11,461 bases of DNA, taken from assembly GCA_012514415.1 (NCBI GenBank), contig JAAZAH010000148.1, positions 1-11,461 on the forward strand. Direction: 5' to 3'. Both the position numbers and the translations under genes were made by a program. This stretch comes from Sandaracinaceae bacterium (GTDB taxonomy: Bacteria > Myxococcota_A > Polyangia > Polyangiales > Houyiibacteriaceae). Shown in pieces: positions 1 through 8,000 of this stretch. Numbering within the stretch: the first letter of the stretch is position 1; every line of letters starts with the position of its first letter. Below the pieces are notes generated by a model. That model was not told the origin of the DNA and did not search any database. It saw only the letters and a list, made by a program, of their open reading frames with translations.

Positions 1-813
1 ATCCTGAGCGACGGCGTCGATCGCGACGATCGCACGGGAACCGGGACGCGCAGCGTCTTCGGGCACCAAATGCGCTTCAACCTCGCCGAAGGATTTCCCC
101 TTCTGACGACAAAGAAGGTCCACCTCCGCTCCATCATTCACGAGCTTCTCTGGTTCTTACGCGGCGAGACGCATGTGGCCTCGCTCCAAGCTGCAGGGGT
201 GACCATCTGGGATGAGTGGGCGACGGCCGAACAGACCGCGCGCTTTGGTCGGGAGCCGGGCGATCTCGGTCCGATCTACGGCCATCAATGGCGCAATTTC
301 GGAGCGAGCTACGACGAAAATGGCAACCCCCGCCGCGACGGCGTCGATCAGATCGCTCAGCTTATCGCTCAGATCCGCACCAATCCCAATAGCAGGCGTC
401 TCCTCGTCACGGGGTGGAACCCCCTCGAGGCGGATAAGGTTGCGCTCCCTCCGTGCCATACGCTCTTTCAGTTCTATGTCGCCAATGGGAAATTGAGCTG
501 CCAGCTCTACCAGCGAAGCGGCGACGTCTTCCTCGGTGTGCCATTCAACATCGCCAGTTACTCCCTCCTCACGATGATGATCGCGCGCCTCACAGACCTT
601 GAGCCGGGTGATTTCGTCCATACGCTCGGCGATGCGCACCTCTATCACAATCACTTCGAGCAGGCGCAGCTTCAGCTCAGCCGCGATCCGAGACCGCTCC
701 CCGAGATGCGCATCCTCCGGACGCCCGAATCCATCGATGGCTTTCGTTTCGAGGATTTCGAGCTGGTCGGGTACGATCCTCACCCGCCGATCAAGGCTCC
801 GGTCGCCGTATGA
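1..813 (+). CDS. thyA: Thymidylate synthase ThyA, 5' end outside the window
   Basis: Cytosolic enzyme that methylates dUMP to dTMP using 5,10-methylenetetrahydrofolate, releasing dihydrofolate. The reading frame is open from base 1: the first visible residues (ILSDGV, then DRTGTGT at about 10-16) match the ThyA N-terminus, so the internal ATG at 70 is not the start and only about ten or more residues are missing. In visible numbering (270 residues), the RSIIHELLWFL helix is at 43-53, the SRRLLVTGWN phosphate-binding segment at 131-140, the catalytic Cys152 lies in LPPCHTLFQFY (codon 454-456), QRSGDVFLGVPFN is at 171-183 and HLYHNH at 213-218. The C-terminus IKAPVAV matches the conserved family end. 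QRSG has Gly where many homologues have Ala or Cys, a mild variation. Length agrees with full-length bacterial ThyA (E. coli 264) with a slightly longer loop around residues 74-88. The stop overlaps the folA start (ATGA), implying translational coupling. Confidence 0.98.
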   Translation: MLSDGVDRDDRTGTGTRSVFGHQMRFNLAEGFPLLTTKKVHLRSIIHELLWFLRGETHVASLQAAGVTIWDEWATAEQTARFGREPGDLGPIYGHQWRNFGASYDENGNPRRDGVDQIAQLIAQIRTNPNSRRLLVTGWNPLEADKVALPPCHTLFQFYVANGKLSCQLYQRSGDVFLGVPFNIASYSLLTMMIARLTDLEPGDFVHTLGDAHLYHNHFEQAQLQLSRDPRPLPEMRILRTPESIDGFRFEDFELVGYDPHPPIKAPVAV

Positions 814-1298
814 GGCCGCTCAAGCTCATCGTCGCCTTCGACCGAAATCGGCTGATCGGCGCCGAAAATACGCTGCCTTGGAACTATCCCGAGGACCTTC
901 GCCATTTTCGCGAAAAGACCATGGGACATGTGATCCTAATGGGGAGAAAAACCTTCGAATCGATCGGCCGCCCCCTCGCCGGGCGCGAGAATTTCATCTT
1001 GAGCGCGAGCGGATTCGAAGGCCCGGAAGGGACGAGGACCTTCCGCGATCTTGACGCGGCGCTCGAGGCCGCCTACGCGATCGATCCGGAGCCGTTCATC
1101 ATCGGCGGCGCCTCCCTCTACGAAAAAGCGCTCCCGCAGGTCACCGAGCTGATCCTCACCCAGATCGACGCCGAATACGAAGGTGACGCGTACTTTCCGG
1201 AAATCCCAAGGGATTTCGTCGAGGTCGAGCGGCAAAAGGGCGAGGACCCCGCGCTCAGCTTCGTGACGCTTCGACGCTCAGCGGGCCTCACTTCTTAG
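810..1298 (+). CDS. folA: Dihydrofolate reductase FolA
   Basis: NADPH-dependent reduction of dihydrofolate to tetrahydrofolate, recycling the product of the upstream ThyA. It has 162 residues, the usual size of chromosomal bacterial DHFR. Visible family signatures: LIVAFDRNRLIG (6-17) with the Met20-loop equivalent ENTLPW (19-24); the substrate-contacting acidic residue D29 in YPEDLRHFR (equivalent to E. coli Asp27); the NADPH-binding MGRKTFESIGRPL (44-56); and FIIGGASLY (96-104). The ATG at 810 overlaps the thyA stop at 811-813 by four bases (ATGA), which fixes the start and indicates coupled translation; no separate promoter is needed. The last 21 nt overlap, tail to tail, the 3' end of the S41 protease gene on the opposite strand, leaving no room for an intergenic terminator. 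Confidence 0.97.
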   Translation: MRPLKLIVAFDRNRLIGAENTLPWNYPEDLRHFREKTMGHVILMGRKTFESIGRPLAGRENFILSASGFEGPEGTRTFRDLDAALEAAYAIDPEPFIIGGASLYEKALPQVTELILTQIDAEYEGDAYFPEIPRDFVEVERQKGEDPALSFVTLRRSAGLTS

Positions 1299-2606
1299 CA
1301 GCTCATAGCCGATCCGCGCCTGGAGATCTTCGGGGAAGAGCGCTTTGGAGCGGGCATCCCGCCCCGGCCGTTCTTCTTGCCGAAGCTCGAGATGACGCTC
1401 GAGGAGCGCCTCGCCGCCGCTAGGCTCCTCGACGATGGCCGAGGCAAAAGCCTGCGGCTTCACGCGCGGGACGACGAGATCGGGCTCGACGCCGATCGCC
1501 TGAATCGTCTCTCCATTCGGCCGATGATGGAGGGCCGTCGTGAGTTTGATCGCCGAACCATCGTCGAGCTCGATCATCCTCTGCACGCTCCCCTTTCCGA
1601 AGCTACGGGATCCGACGAGCTTGGCGCGGCGATGATCGCTCAGCGCAGCGGCGACGATCTCGGCGGCGCTGGCGGATCGGCCATTGATGAGGACGACGAT
1701 AGGAAGGCCGGTATATGTGCTCTTTCCACGCGCTTGGTACTCACTCACCACCCGGCCGTCCCGCCCTCTCGTTGTGACAATCACGCCTCGGCGCACAAAA
1801 AGGCTCGTGAGCGCGGCCGCTTCAGAGATCAAACCGCCGCCATTGTCGCGCAAATCAAGGAGAAGCCCACGAAGCGCGCCGCTTTGCCTCGCTTCCTCGA
1901 GATGCTTTTTCACCCTCTCGGCGCTTCCCTCGGGAAAGGACGCAAGTGAGAGATAAAGGAGCCCATCCGGAAGCTCCCTCTTCTTGATGATGGGCACGTT
2001 CACCCTTCCGCGCTCGAGCTCGAAGCGAAGATCGCCCTCGACCTCCTCGCGGCGCACAGTGAGCACGAGCGAGGTGCCGGGCTCGCCCCGCACCCGGCTC
2101 ACGGCCTCTTCGATGCGCATATCCCGCGCGCCCATTCCATCGATGGTCAGGATCCGGTCGCCCGGGAGCAGCCCCGCACGCGCCGCCGGTCCGCCATCAA
2201 ACACACTCAGGATCTCGAGGAAACCGTCTTTCACCCCGATGCTCACGCCGATGCCGACGAAGCTTCCTTCCATGTCGGTGCGAAAGAGACGGTATTGCTC
2301 CGCGGAATAATATGCCGAGTGCACATCAAGGCTTTCGACAATGCCGCGGATGGCGCCGTCCTTCAGCGTCTCGGGTTCAACGGGAAGGACGTATTCGCGT
2401 TCGATCAGTCCGACGACACGACCGATGGCGAGAAAGGGCGAGGCGCCGCGATCGGCTGTAACCGTGAGCACACTGCCGAGCAGCGTTCCGATGAAAAGGA
2501 GGGTGAGGGATTGAATCCGGGACAACGCCCGTATGGTAGATCGGATGCGCTGGGGATTGCCAACCGGGATGAATCGGAGCTGCCGCTTATCGCGGCGACA
2601 CTGCAT
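1278..2606 (-). CDS. S41 family carboxyl-terminal processing protease (CtpA/Prc type) with PDZ domain
   Basis: Periplasmic, membrane-anchored serine protease of family S41, expected to cleave exported proteins near their C-termini. In 442-residue numbering there is a basic N-terminus, a hydrophobic segment at about 33-50 (signal or anchor), the S41 N-terminal helical region at about 55-110, a PDZ domain at about 115-186 (FVGIGVSIG, GPAARAGLLPGD) and the S41 core at about 200-380. The Ser-Lys dyad is visible: S313 in GRSASAAEI and K338 in SFGKGSVQ, exactly 25 apart as in E. coli Prc (S430/K455) and the D1 protease. LLLDLRDNGGG is at 248-258. The C-terminal tail (about 385-442) is charged. The start is uncertain: the ATG at 2606 has no clear Shine-Dalgarno and gives an N-terminus of about 30 residues before the hydrophobic segment; a TTG at 2525 would give a standard signal peptide. 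It converges on folA with a 21-nt overlap. The specific substrate cannot be told. Confidence 0.95.
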   Translation of the reverse strand: MQCRRDKRQLRFIPVGNPQRIRSTIRALSRIQSLTLLFIGTLLGSVLTVTADRGASPFLAIGRVVGLIEREYVLPVEPETLKDGAIRGIVESLDVHSAYYSAEQYRLFRTDMEGSFVGIGVSIGVKDGFLEILSVFDGGPAARAGLLPGDRILTIDGMGARDMRIEEAVSRVRGEPGTSLVLTVRREEVEGDLRFELERGRVNVPIIKKRELPDGLLYLSLASFPEGSAERVKKHLEEARQSGALRGLLLDLRDNGGGLISEAAALTSLFVRRGVIVTTRGRDGRVVSEYQARGKSTYTGLPIVVLINGRSASAAEIVAAALSDHRRAKLVGSRSFGKGSVQRMIELDDGSAIKLTTALHHRPNGETIQAIGVEPDLVVPRVKPQAFASAIVEEPSGGEALLERHLELRQEERPGRDARSKALFPEDLQARIGYELLRSEAR

Positions 2607-2795
2607 GCACGTTCAGGTGAGACTGGGCACTTCTCAGGGCGACACCTCGGACAAGGACTCCAAACGCCCCCCTCAGGCGCTTCCCGTATACTCACCAAGC
2701 CGCTTATGGAGCACAATTGCTCACGTTGGGCGTTATCTCACCATGACGATCAAGGCATTCTATCGGAATTTGTACTACGCTACCTGATAAAGGCA

Positions 2796-2842
2796 GGTGA
2801 TTGCCGACAGGACGTACCACCTGAATCACCATCAAAATCACC
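2796..2842. promoter_or_regulatory. Dyad and direct repeats in the leader of the ribbon-helix-helix-like gene
   Basis: The heptamer AATCACC occurs twice in direct orientation with a 12-nt period (2824-2830 and 2836-2842), the second copy touching the Shine-Dalgarno. Its inverted copy GGTGATT sits at 2796-2802; nearby CAGGT (2794-2798) and ACCTG (2819-2823) are also complementary. As DNA this could be an operator for a ribbon-helix-helix protein, since such proteins often repress their own genes by binding short tandem repeats. As RNA, GGTGATT could pair with either AATCACC copy and so influence access to the ribosome binding site. Both readings are inference; no convincing -35/-10 pair was found in 2700-2800. 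Confidence 0.3.
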
Positions 2843-2850
2843 AAAAGGAG
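2843..2850 (+). promoter_or_regulatory. Ribosome binding site for the 68-residue protein
   Basis: AAAAGGAG lies 7 nt before the ATG at 2858. It is among the strongest Shine-Dalgarno matches in the window, and it fixes the start of this very short gene and supports that it is translated. Confidence 0.85.
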
Positions 2851-2857
2851 TGAACCT

Positions 2858-3064
2858 ATGTCGGGGACCGATAAACGTAAGCAGAGCCTCTATTTCCCCG
2901 AGGCGATGCTCAAAGACATCCAACACGAGGCCGCACGTCTCGACCGCTCACTATCGTGGATCGTTCAGCGCTGCGTGAAGATCGGCATGAACGAGATCCG
3001 GAAGCTTCCTTCCGTCAACGACATCCTCGATCCTCAAGGTGAGGGCGGGGACGAGAACACCTGA
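2858..3064 (+). CDS. Small ribbon-helix-helix-like protein, TIGR04563 family
   Basis: A 68-residue protein with the pattern DKRKQSLYFPEAML-KDI-EAARLDRSLSW-VQR, recalled as the TIGR04563 family of small proteins found mostly in myxobacteria and often in several paralogues per genome. The N-terminal strand (KQSLYFP, 8-14), first helix (EAMLKDIQHEAARLD, 15-29), turn with RSLSWIVQR (30-38) and second helix (CVKIGMNEIRKL, 39-50) follow the order of MetJ/Arc-type ribbon-helix-helix DNA-binding folds. The C-terminal tail (LPSVNDILDPQGEGGDENT) ends in acidic and polar residues. A strong Shine-Dalgarno and an isolated position between two opposite-strand genes suggest an independently expressed gene. 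The biochemical role of the family is not established; DNA binding is inferred from the fold pattern. The stop is 7 nt from the end of the convergent FHA gene, with no visible terminator between them. Confidence 0.88.
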   Translation: MSGTDKRKQSLYFPEAMLKDIQHEAARLDRSLSWIVQRCVKIGMNEIRKLPSVNDILDPQGEGGDENT

Positions 3065-3071
3065 CCTCACC

Positions 3072-3983
3072 CTAGGCGACACTGAGCAGCTGCTGCCCCA
3101 CGAGCAGGAGCGAGCCGGGTTGGACGACCGTCTTTTCCCGTAGGCAGAGATACGAGCCGTTCGAGCTCCCGAGATCCGTCAGCACGACCTCGCCGTTCTG
3201 ATAATGCACGCGGCAGTGGAGTCCCGAGACGTAGCCATCGTCAGGGAAGATGATATCGCCGCGCTCCCGACCAAGGTGCAGACCTTCGGGCGGAATGCAG
3301 AAGCAATTTCCGGTGCGATTCGGGCCCGTCACCAGCGCAAGCCGGCCCAAGAAGCCCGGATTCGGGCTCCCTAGAACCGCCGTCTCACCCTCGGTCACCG
3401 GAGGGATCGCCTCGAAACGAATGATCTCCTGACCGATGCGGAAAACGCTTCCATCCTTGAGCGGATAAGGGACCTCGGGCGTCAGTCGTAGGAAGACGCC
3501 GTTGACGCTACCGAGATCTTCGATGGCAACCCCAGGAACGGCGGAACTCACCCGAAGATGGTCGGGAGACGCATAGAGATCGCCCTCGAAGACGCCGCCC
3601 GAATTCCGACCGAGGATCATCCCATCGGTGAGCTCGATCCGCGCGCCAGGGCTTCCATCGGGCTGAAGGTGGATGAACGCGCCGATCGGCCCTCCGGCGA
3701 AGCGCTCACTCGGCGCTTCTGCCGCAGGGGGAGCGGGCTCGGGCGCGCCCTCGCTCTTCATCACATGGCCGCAGCTTCCGCAGAACTTAAAATTCGCGGG
3801 AACCTCGGAGCCACATTGCGGGCATTGAGAAGGTCGCGAAGCAGCTTCCATCCCCTCAGCCGGCGTGGGCGCGCGAAACTGATTCTCCTTACGCGCAACA
3901 TCACGCGGCAGCTCGCCGCCACATCCGAGGCAGAACTTATAGTGGTCTTGGTTTTCCTTAGCGCATTGCGGGCAGACGATCAC
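3072..3983 (-). CDS. Double zinc-ribbon, double FHA domain protein (paralogue A)
   Basis: A 303-residue soluble protein with no signal peptide or membrane segment. Two short zinc-ribbon (zinc-knuckle) units open it: C4-x2-C7 with C18-x2-C21, and C54-x2-C57 with C68-x2-C71. A low-complexity Pro/Ala/Glu linker (about 75-98) follows, then two FHA domains at about 101-190 and 211-302. Both keep the phosphothreonine-binding signature: G125-R126, S139-x2-H142 and N161-G162 in the first; G238-R239, S253-x2-H256 and N275-G276 in the second. FHA domains bind phosphothreonine peptides, so an adaptor role in Ser/Thr-kinase signalling is inferred; no kinase is visible here. The start is GTG (3981-3983), chosen because it follows an excellent AGAGGAGG ribosome site. 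It lies 72 nt downstream of its tandem paralogue (4056-4973) on the same strand, with the same domain order, so duplication and co-transcription are likely. Confidence 0.93.
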   Translation of the reverse strand: MIVCPQCAKENQDHYKFCLGCGGELPRDVARKENQFRAPTPAEGMEAASRPSQCPQCGSEVPANFKFCGSCGHVMKSEGAPEPAPPAAEAPSERFAGGPIGAFIHLQPDGSPGARIELTDGMILGRNSGGVFEGDLYASPDHLRVSSAVPGVAIEDLGSVNGVFLRLTPEVPYPLKDGSVFRIGQEIIRFEAIPPVTEGETAVLGSPNPGFLGRLALVTGPNRTGNCFCIPPEGLHLGRERGDIIFPDDGYVSGLHCRVHYQNGEVVLTDLGSSNGSYLCLREKTVVQPGSLLLVGQQLLSVA

Positions 3984-3988
3984 CTTGG

Positions 3989-3996
3989 CCTCCTCT
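3989..3996 (-). promoter_or_regulatory. Ribosome binding site deciding the GTG start of FHA paralogue A
   Basis: On the minus strand AGAGGAGG precedes the GTG at 3983 with a 5-nt spacer. This near-perfect Shine-Dalgarno supports GTG as the true initiation codon and allows high translation independent of the upstream paralogue. Confidence 0.85.
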
Positions 3997-4055
3997 GGTA
4001 GAGCGCGAGCGAAAATGAGTGCGGGGTTCGGTCCATCTTAGGCACGCGGCGCAAC

Positions 4056-4973
4056 TCAGGCATGGTTCAGCTCCACGCGAAGGAGCTCTCGGCCGAGAAA
4101 GAGATAGTCGCCGTCTTCAAGTGCGAGCGAAGAGGCGATCCGCGTGTACGTGCCGTTGCGGCTCTCGAGATCCTCGATGAGGAAGGTTCCATCGGGCTGG
4201 ATCGAGACGCGCGTATGTTGACGGCTCATGTAGATATCGACTGCGAAGTTCAGATCGGAGTCTTCACGACCGATGATGCAGCTCGGCTCTCGTGAAGTGA
4301 AGACGAGGCCATCGACGCCGCCTTCGAGGATCTGCACGATGCGGAAATGTCCTGGTCGCGCGGGCGAGCCGTAAAACATCGTCCCGTCCGGGGCGCGCAT
4401 CTCTTCCTCGGGTGGCATCGGCTCGACGCGAAAGAGTTGCTCGCCTGCGCGGAAGGTCTCCCCTGCGCGCAAAACCGCGGGCGCACGGAGGCGGATGAAG
4501 ACGCCGTTGATGCTGCCTTCGTAGACGTGCAGCGTCTCGCCTTCGTATCGGAAGCTCGCGTGGCGCGGGCTCACAAAGCGATCGTCGGGGAAAACGATCT
4601 CACCCTCGTCGCGCCCGGCGATATAATCCGATGCGACAACGTAGGTCAGCCCTTCGACGCCGCCTTCGCCGCGAACCAATACGAGCCGCGCCTTCGCTTC
4701 ATCCTGGACGGGGCTGAAATAACTCGTCCCGGCCGATTTTACAGCGTCGGGGACAGGCGCACCGCATGTTCCGCAGAATTTATGTCCTGAGGGAACCGGG
4801 TTCGAGCATTGCTGACAGATGAAATTTCGCGCCTGCTCCATCGAATCCTCCACCGCACCGGACGCCTCGCCGCCAACTCCTTGGAGAGCCGAGGAGCATT
4901 GCTCACAGCTCGTCGTCCCCATCGGATTGAACGCCGCGCATTGATGACAGACGATGCCTAAATAATCGTTCAT
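4056..4973 (-). CDS. Double zinc-ribbon, double FHA domain protein (paralogue B)
   Basis: A 305-residue cytosolic protein with the same architecture as the gene at 3072-3983: two zinc-ribbon units (C9-x2-C12 with C23-x2-C26; C53-x2-C56 with C67-x2-C70), a linker at about 72-92, then FHA domains at about 95-185 and 208-302. The phosphothreonine-binding residues are intact in both: G120-R121, S135-P-R-H138, N156-G157; and G235-R236, S250-R-Q-H253, N273-G274. Inferred role: multivalent reader of threonine-phosphorylated partners. The ATG at 4973 has only a weak purine-rich site upstream, in contrast to the strong site of paralogue A, so it may depend on translation from the preceding gene. That preceding gene, the TPR/HEAT giant, ends 54 nt upstream with no obvious terminator between, consistent with one transcript. 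The cognate kinase is unknown. Confidence 0.93.
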   Translation of the reverse strand: MNDYLGIVCHQCAAFNPMGTTSCEQCSSALQGVGGEASGAVEDSMEQARNFICQQCSNPVPSGHKFCGTCGAPVPDAVKSAGTSYFSPVQDEAKARLVLVRGEGGVEGLTYVVASDYIAGRDEGEIVFPDDRFVSPRHASFRYEGETLHVYEGSINGVFIRLRAPAVLRAGETFRAGEQLFRVEPMPPEEEMRAPDGTMFYGSPARPGHFRIVQILEGGVDGLVFTSREPSCIIGREDSDLNFAVDIYMSRQHTRVSIQPDGTFLIEDLESRNGTYTRIASSLALEDGDYLFLGRELLRVELNHA

Positions 4974-5027
4974 TCCGAGTCCGCTTGGGCCTTGGCAGCC
5001 TGTTGTAAAGCAAGCCTGAGCCCGAGG

Positions 5028-8000
5028 TCAATTGATTGAGCCATAGATCGCGTTCTTTGCCTGCTCCCTGATCCACGGATCGGGGTGATCCTCGCTGAGT
5101 TCGCTCAAGCGTCCCCGCGAGGACGGTATCGAAGCGAGCGCCGAGACCGCCTCGGCGCGCACCACGGCATGTGTATCACGCCGAGCAATTTTCTCGAAGA
5201 AAGCGCCGAGCTCCTCGGACGAGGCCCGCCGAAGCGCAAGGATTGCCGCCTGTCGGACAGGCCATGGGCTGGATGAGCCGATCTCGCCCCTCGCGCCTTC
5301 TCGCGCGAATCGAGCTCGATTTTTATCCGACGGTTCTTCAATGATCTCCTGAAGAAGCGCGATGAGCCGAGGTCCCGGCGCGGCGATCACCCTTTGGGCG
5401 ATAGAGACGAGTGCACGCCGAAGCGTTTCTTCATCGCCGCGGCGCCAAAGATCTTCAATGAGCTCGGCGTGAGTCTCATCTGAGGATGCCCTTGTGAGGA
5501 GCGCGGCAGCGCGGGCGCGGATCTCCGTCTCATCCCGAAGGAGAAGTGCATTGAGTTCGTTGGTCATCGCATCGACGATCGTCTCGGTCAGCGATGCGGG
5601 GAACGCCCACGGATCCTCTTCGGGTCTCAAAAGTTCGCGCATCGCCGAAATCGCCCTCTCGGTCGATCCGTGGAGAGCAATTCGCACCGCTTGGATCATC
5701 GTATCCCGACCGTACGACAAGGGGGCCGGCGCGTCGCCTCCGCTTGCTGCGCGGCTCATGTGTGCAGGCGCCCATCGATCGCGCAGCGGCGGCTCGACGA
5801 TCCGCTGAAGGATGCTCCGCGAGCGCGGCTCCTCCCCGAGCGAATCTGGGATCCGGTACGTTAGGCGGAGCGCCGCATCGGCGATCTCGCGAAGGGCCGG
5901 ATCGGGATCGAGGCGAGCCACTAAGAGCGCAAGAAGTGCCTCTTCGTTCAGAGCCTCACGGTTCGAGGCACTCGTTCCGTCTCGCGGGTTCGTCTCCGCG
6001 CGCCTCGGGTCCCCGAAAGCAGCGAATTGCAATGCGTAGAGGGCGGCCGCGCGTTCGATGGGTGAAGATGCATAGGCTTTCGCCGTAATCCGAAGCACAT
6101 CGGTTTCGACGCCGAGCCTCGAAAGCGCGAGCGTCGCCGATGCGCGGAGCTCAGTGGTCTCTCCACTTTCAACCGCGGCAAGAATCTTCTCGCGGAGCAC
6201 CACGTCCGGACGATGGAAGAACGAGAGGAAACCGAGCGCGCGGATCTCGGCGTCAGGTGAATCGAGCAGGGCGCGACGGCTTGGGCCATCACCGCGCTGG
6301 TGGATGAGCCACGCGGCGGCGCGTCTCAGCCTCGGCACCTCCGATGAGAGGAACGCGTTTGCATCGCTCTTCGAAATCGGAATGCCAAGGCGCGCATAGG
6401 TGAGAAGCGCTTCGGCTCGAAGACCCGCATCGGCGTCCGATCGCGAAAAGCGCATGATCGCATCCCCGGCGCCACTCGGAGCGAGCTCGGCGAGAAGGGC
6501 AAGCGAGCGCCGAATCGTCGATGGATCGCCGTCAAAAAGCTGCTCGATCAAAAACCCAAGGGCCCGCCGGCCAAGAGATTGGCGATCGACCTCAGCGCCT
6601 TCCATCCGCGCGAGTGCTTCGTAGATGGGCAGAAGGAGACTCCGGTGCACGCGGTTCGCGCCGACGCCCGATGAAACCGAAACCAGCATGCGCTCGAGCT
6701 CCTCAAGCTCATCCACGCGGCTTGAGAGCCGAAGCGCCATCAGACCCGCTGCGCGGATTCGATCGTCATCCCCACTCAAGCGCAGCATCCGAAGCGCATA
6801 GTCGCGTGCCTCATCGCGGGAGTTCATACGGAGGGCGATTCGGCCAAGCGCCTCGAGCGTCTCGAGATCGAACTCATCGAGCGCGAGCGCCTTTTTGTAT
6901 GCGCCCGCCGCGTCATGGAGTCGGCTCCTTTCAAGATAGAATGCCCCGAGGCGCTTGTGCGCAGCCGCATCGCGTGGATTTCGGCGGGTCGCCATCTCCG
7001 CGTAGTGAAGGGCTTCTTCATCGAGATAGAGCGCGGTTGCAAGCTCGATCACGCGCTCGATTCGCGTGTCGCTGCGCGAAGGCTCGAGCTCGATGAGCTC
7101 CTTGATGAGCGCCATCTCCTCCTCTCTCGCGCCCTCGCGCTGACGGATCTCGATGAGCCGTTCGAGCCTCTCGATGGTGGCTTGAGCGCCGTTCTCCGTC
7201 GCGCCCTCGTCTCGGCTTTCGAGGAGCGCAGCCGCCTTCGGTAAATCCGCATCACCACGCGCGAGATACGCCTCGATCAACATAAGCCGGGTCGCTTCAT
7301 CCTTCGGATCTTGCTCGAGGCGGGCTTCGAGGAGCGCAATCGTCGGGCTGAGCCTGCGATCTTCCTTGAGGAGACGAGCCAGAAGACGCCTCGTACGCTG
7401 GAGCTGATCCGAGGGAGTCTTCCCGTCTTTGAGGATCGACTCATAAATCGCGATGGCCTCTGCACGTCGCTGGCCACGGAGTGCGGGGGAGCGAGGGCGC
7501 GGACGGATCAAGGCCTCGGCGAGTAGGAGCCGCACCTCCCGCTCGCGCGGATCGCGCGCTCCAACCCGCGCGAGCACTTCGCGGAGGAGCGCTTCGGCGT
7601 GGTCGACGAGATCGAGATCGAGGTAGATCTGCGCAAGTTCGATGGCGGCATCAGGAGCGGCTGCACCACGCGGCGCAAGAGGCTTCAGCTCGGCGACCGC
7701 CCTCTCCTCCGCCCCCTCGGCGAGGTGGCTCGCGGCAAGAACGATCCTCGGCTCCGGATCCCGCGGGGCGGCGCGCTTCCATCTCTCGAGCGCATTTCGC
7801 ATTCCTTCGAGATCTCCAAAAGACTCGCGAACCTCGGCTTCGACGCGTGCAAGCTCGACGCTGCGGGGCGCTTGTTTTACGGCGCGCTCAAAAAGCGCGA
7901 TCGCGTCCGCGCGGCGGCCACGTCGATCGTAAAGAAGGGCGAGTTCACGAGTGAAATAGGGATCGCTCCGCGTCTCGCGAACGAGCCTCTCGTACTGTCC

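Noticed and set aside
157..783. 208-codon open frame on the minus strand opposite thyA
   Set aside because: Shadow of the well-supported thyA gene in GC-rich DNA; composition is charged and patternless and no family is recognisable.
2295..2978. 227-codon plus-strand open frame spanning the protease start, the intergenic region and the TIGR04563-like start
   Set aside because: It overlaps two better-supported genes in other frames, has no ribosome site and no family resemblance.
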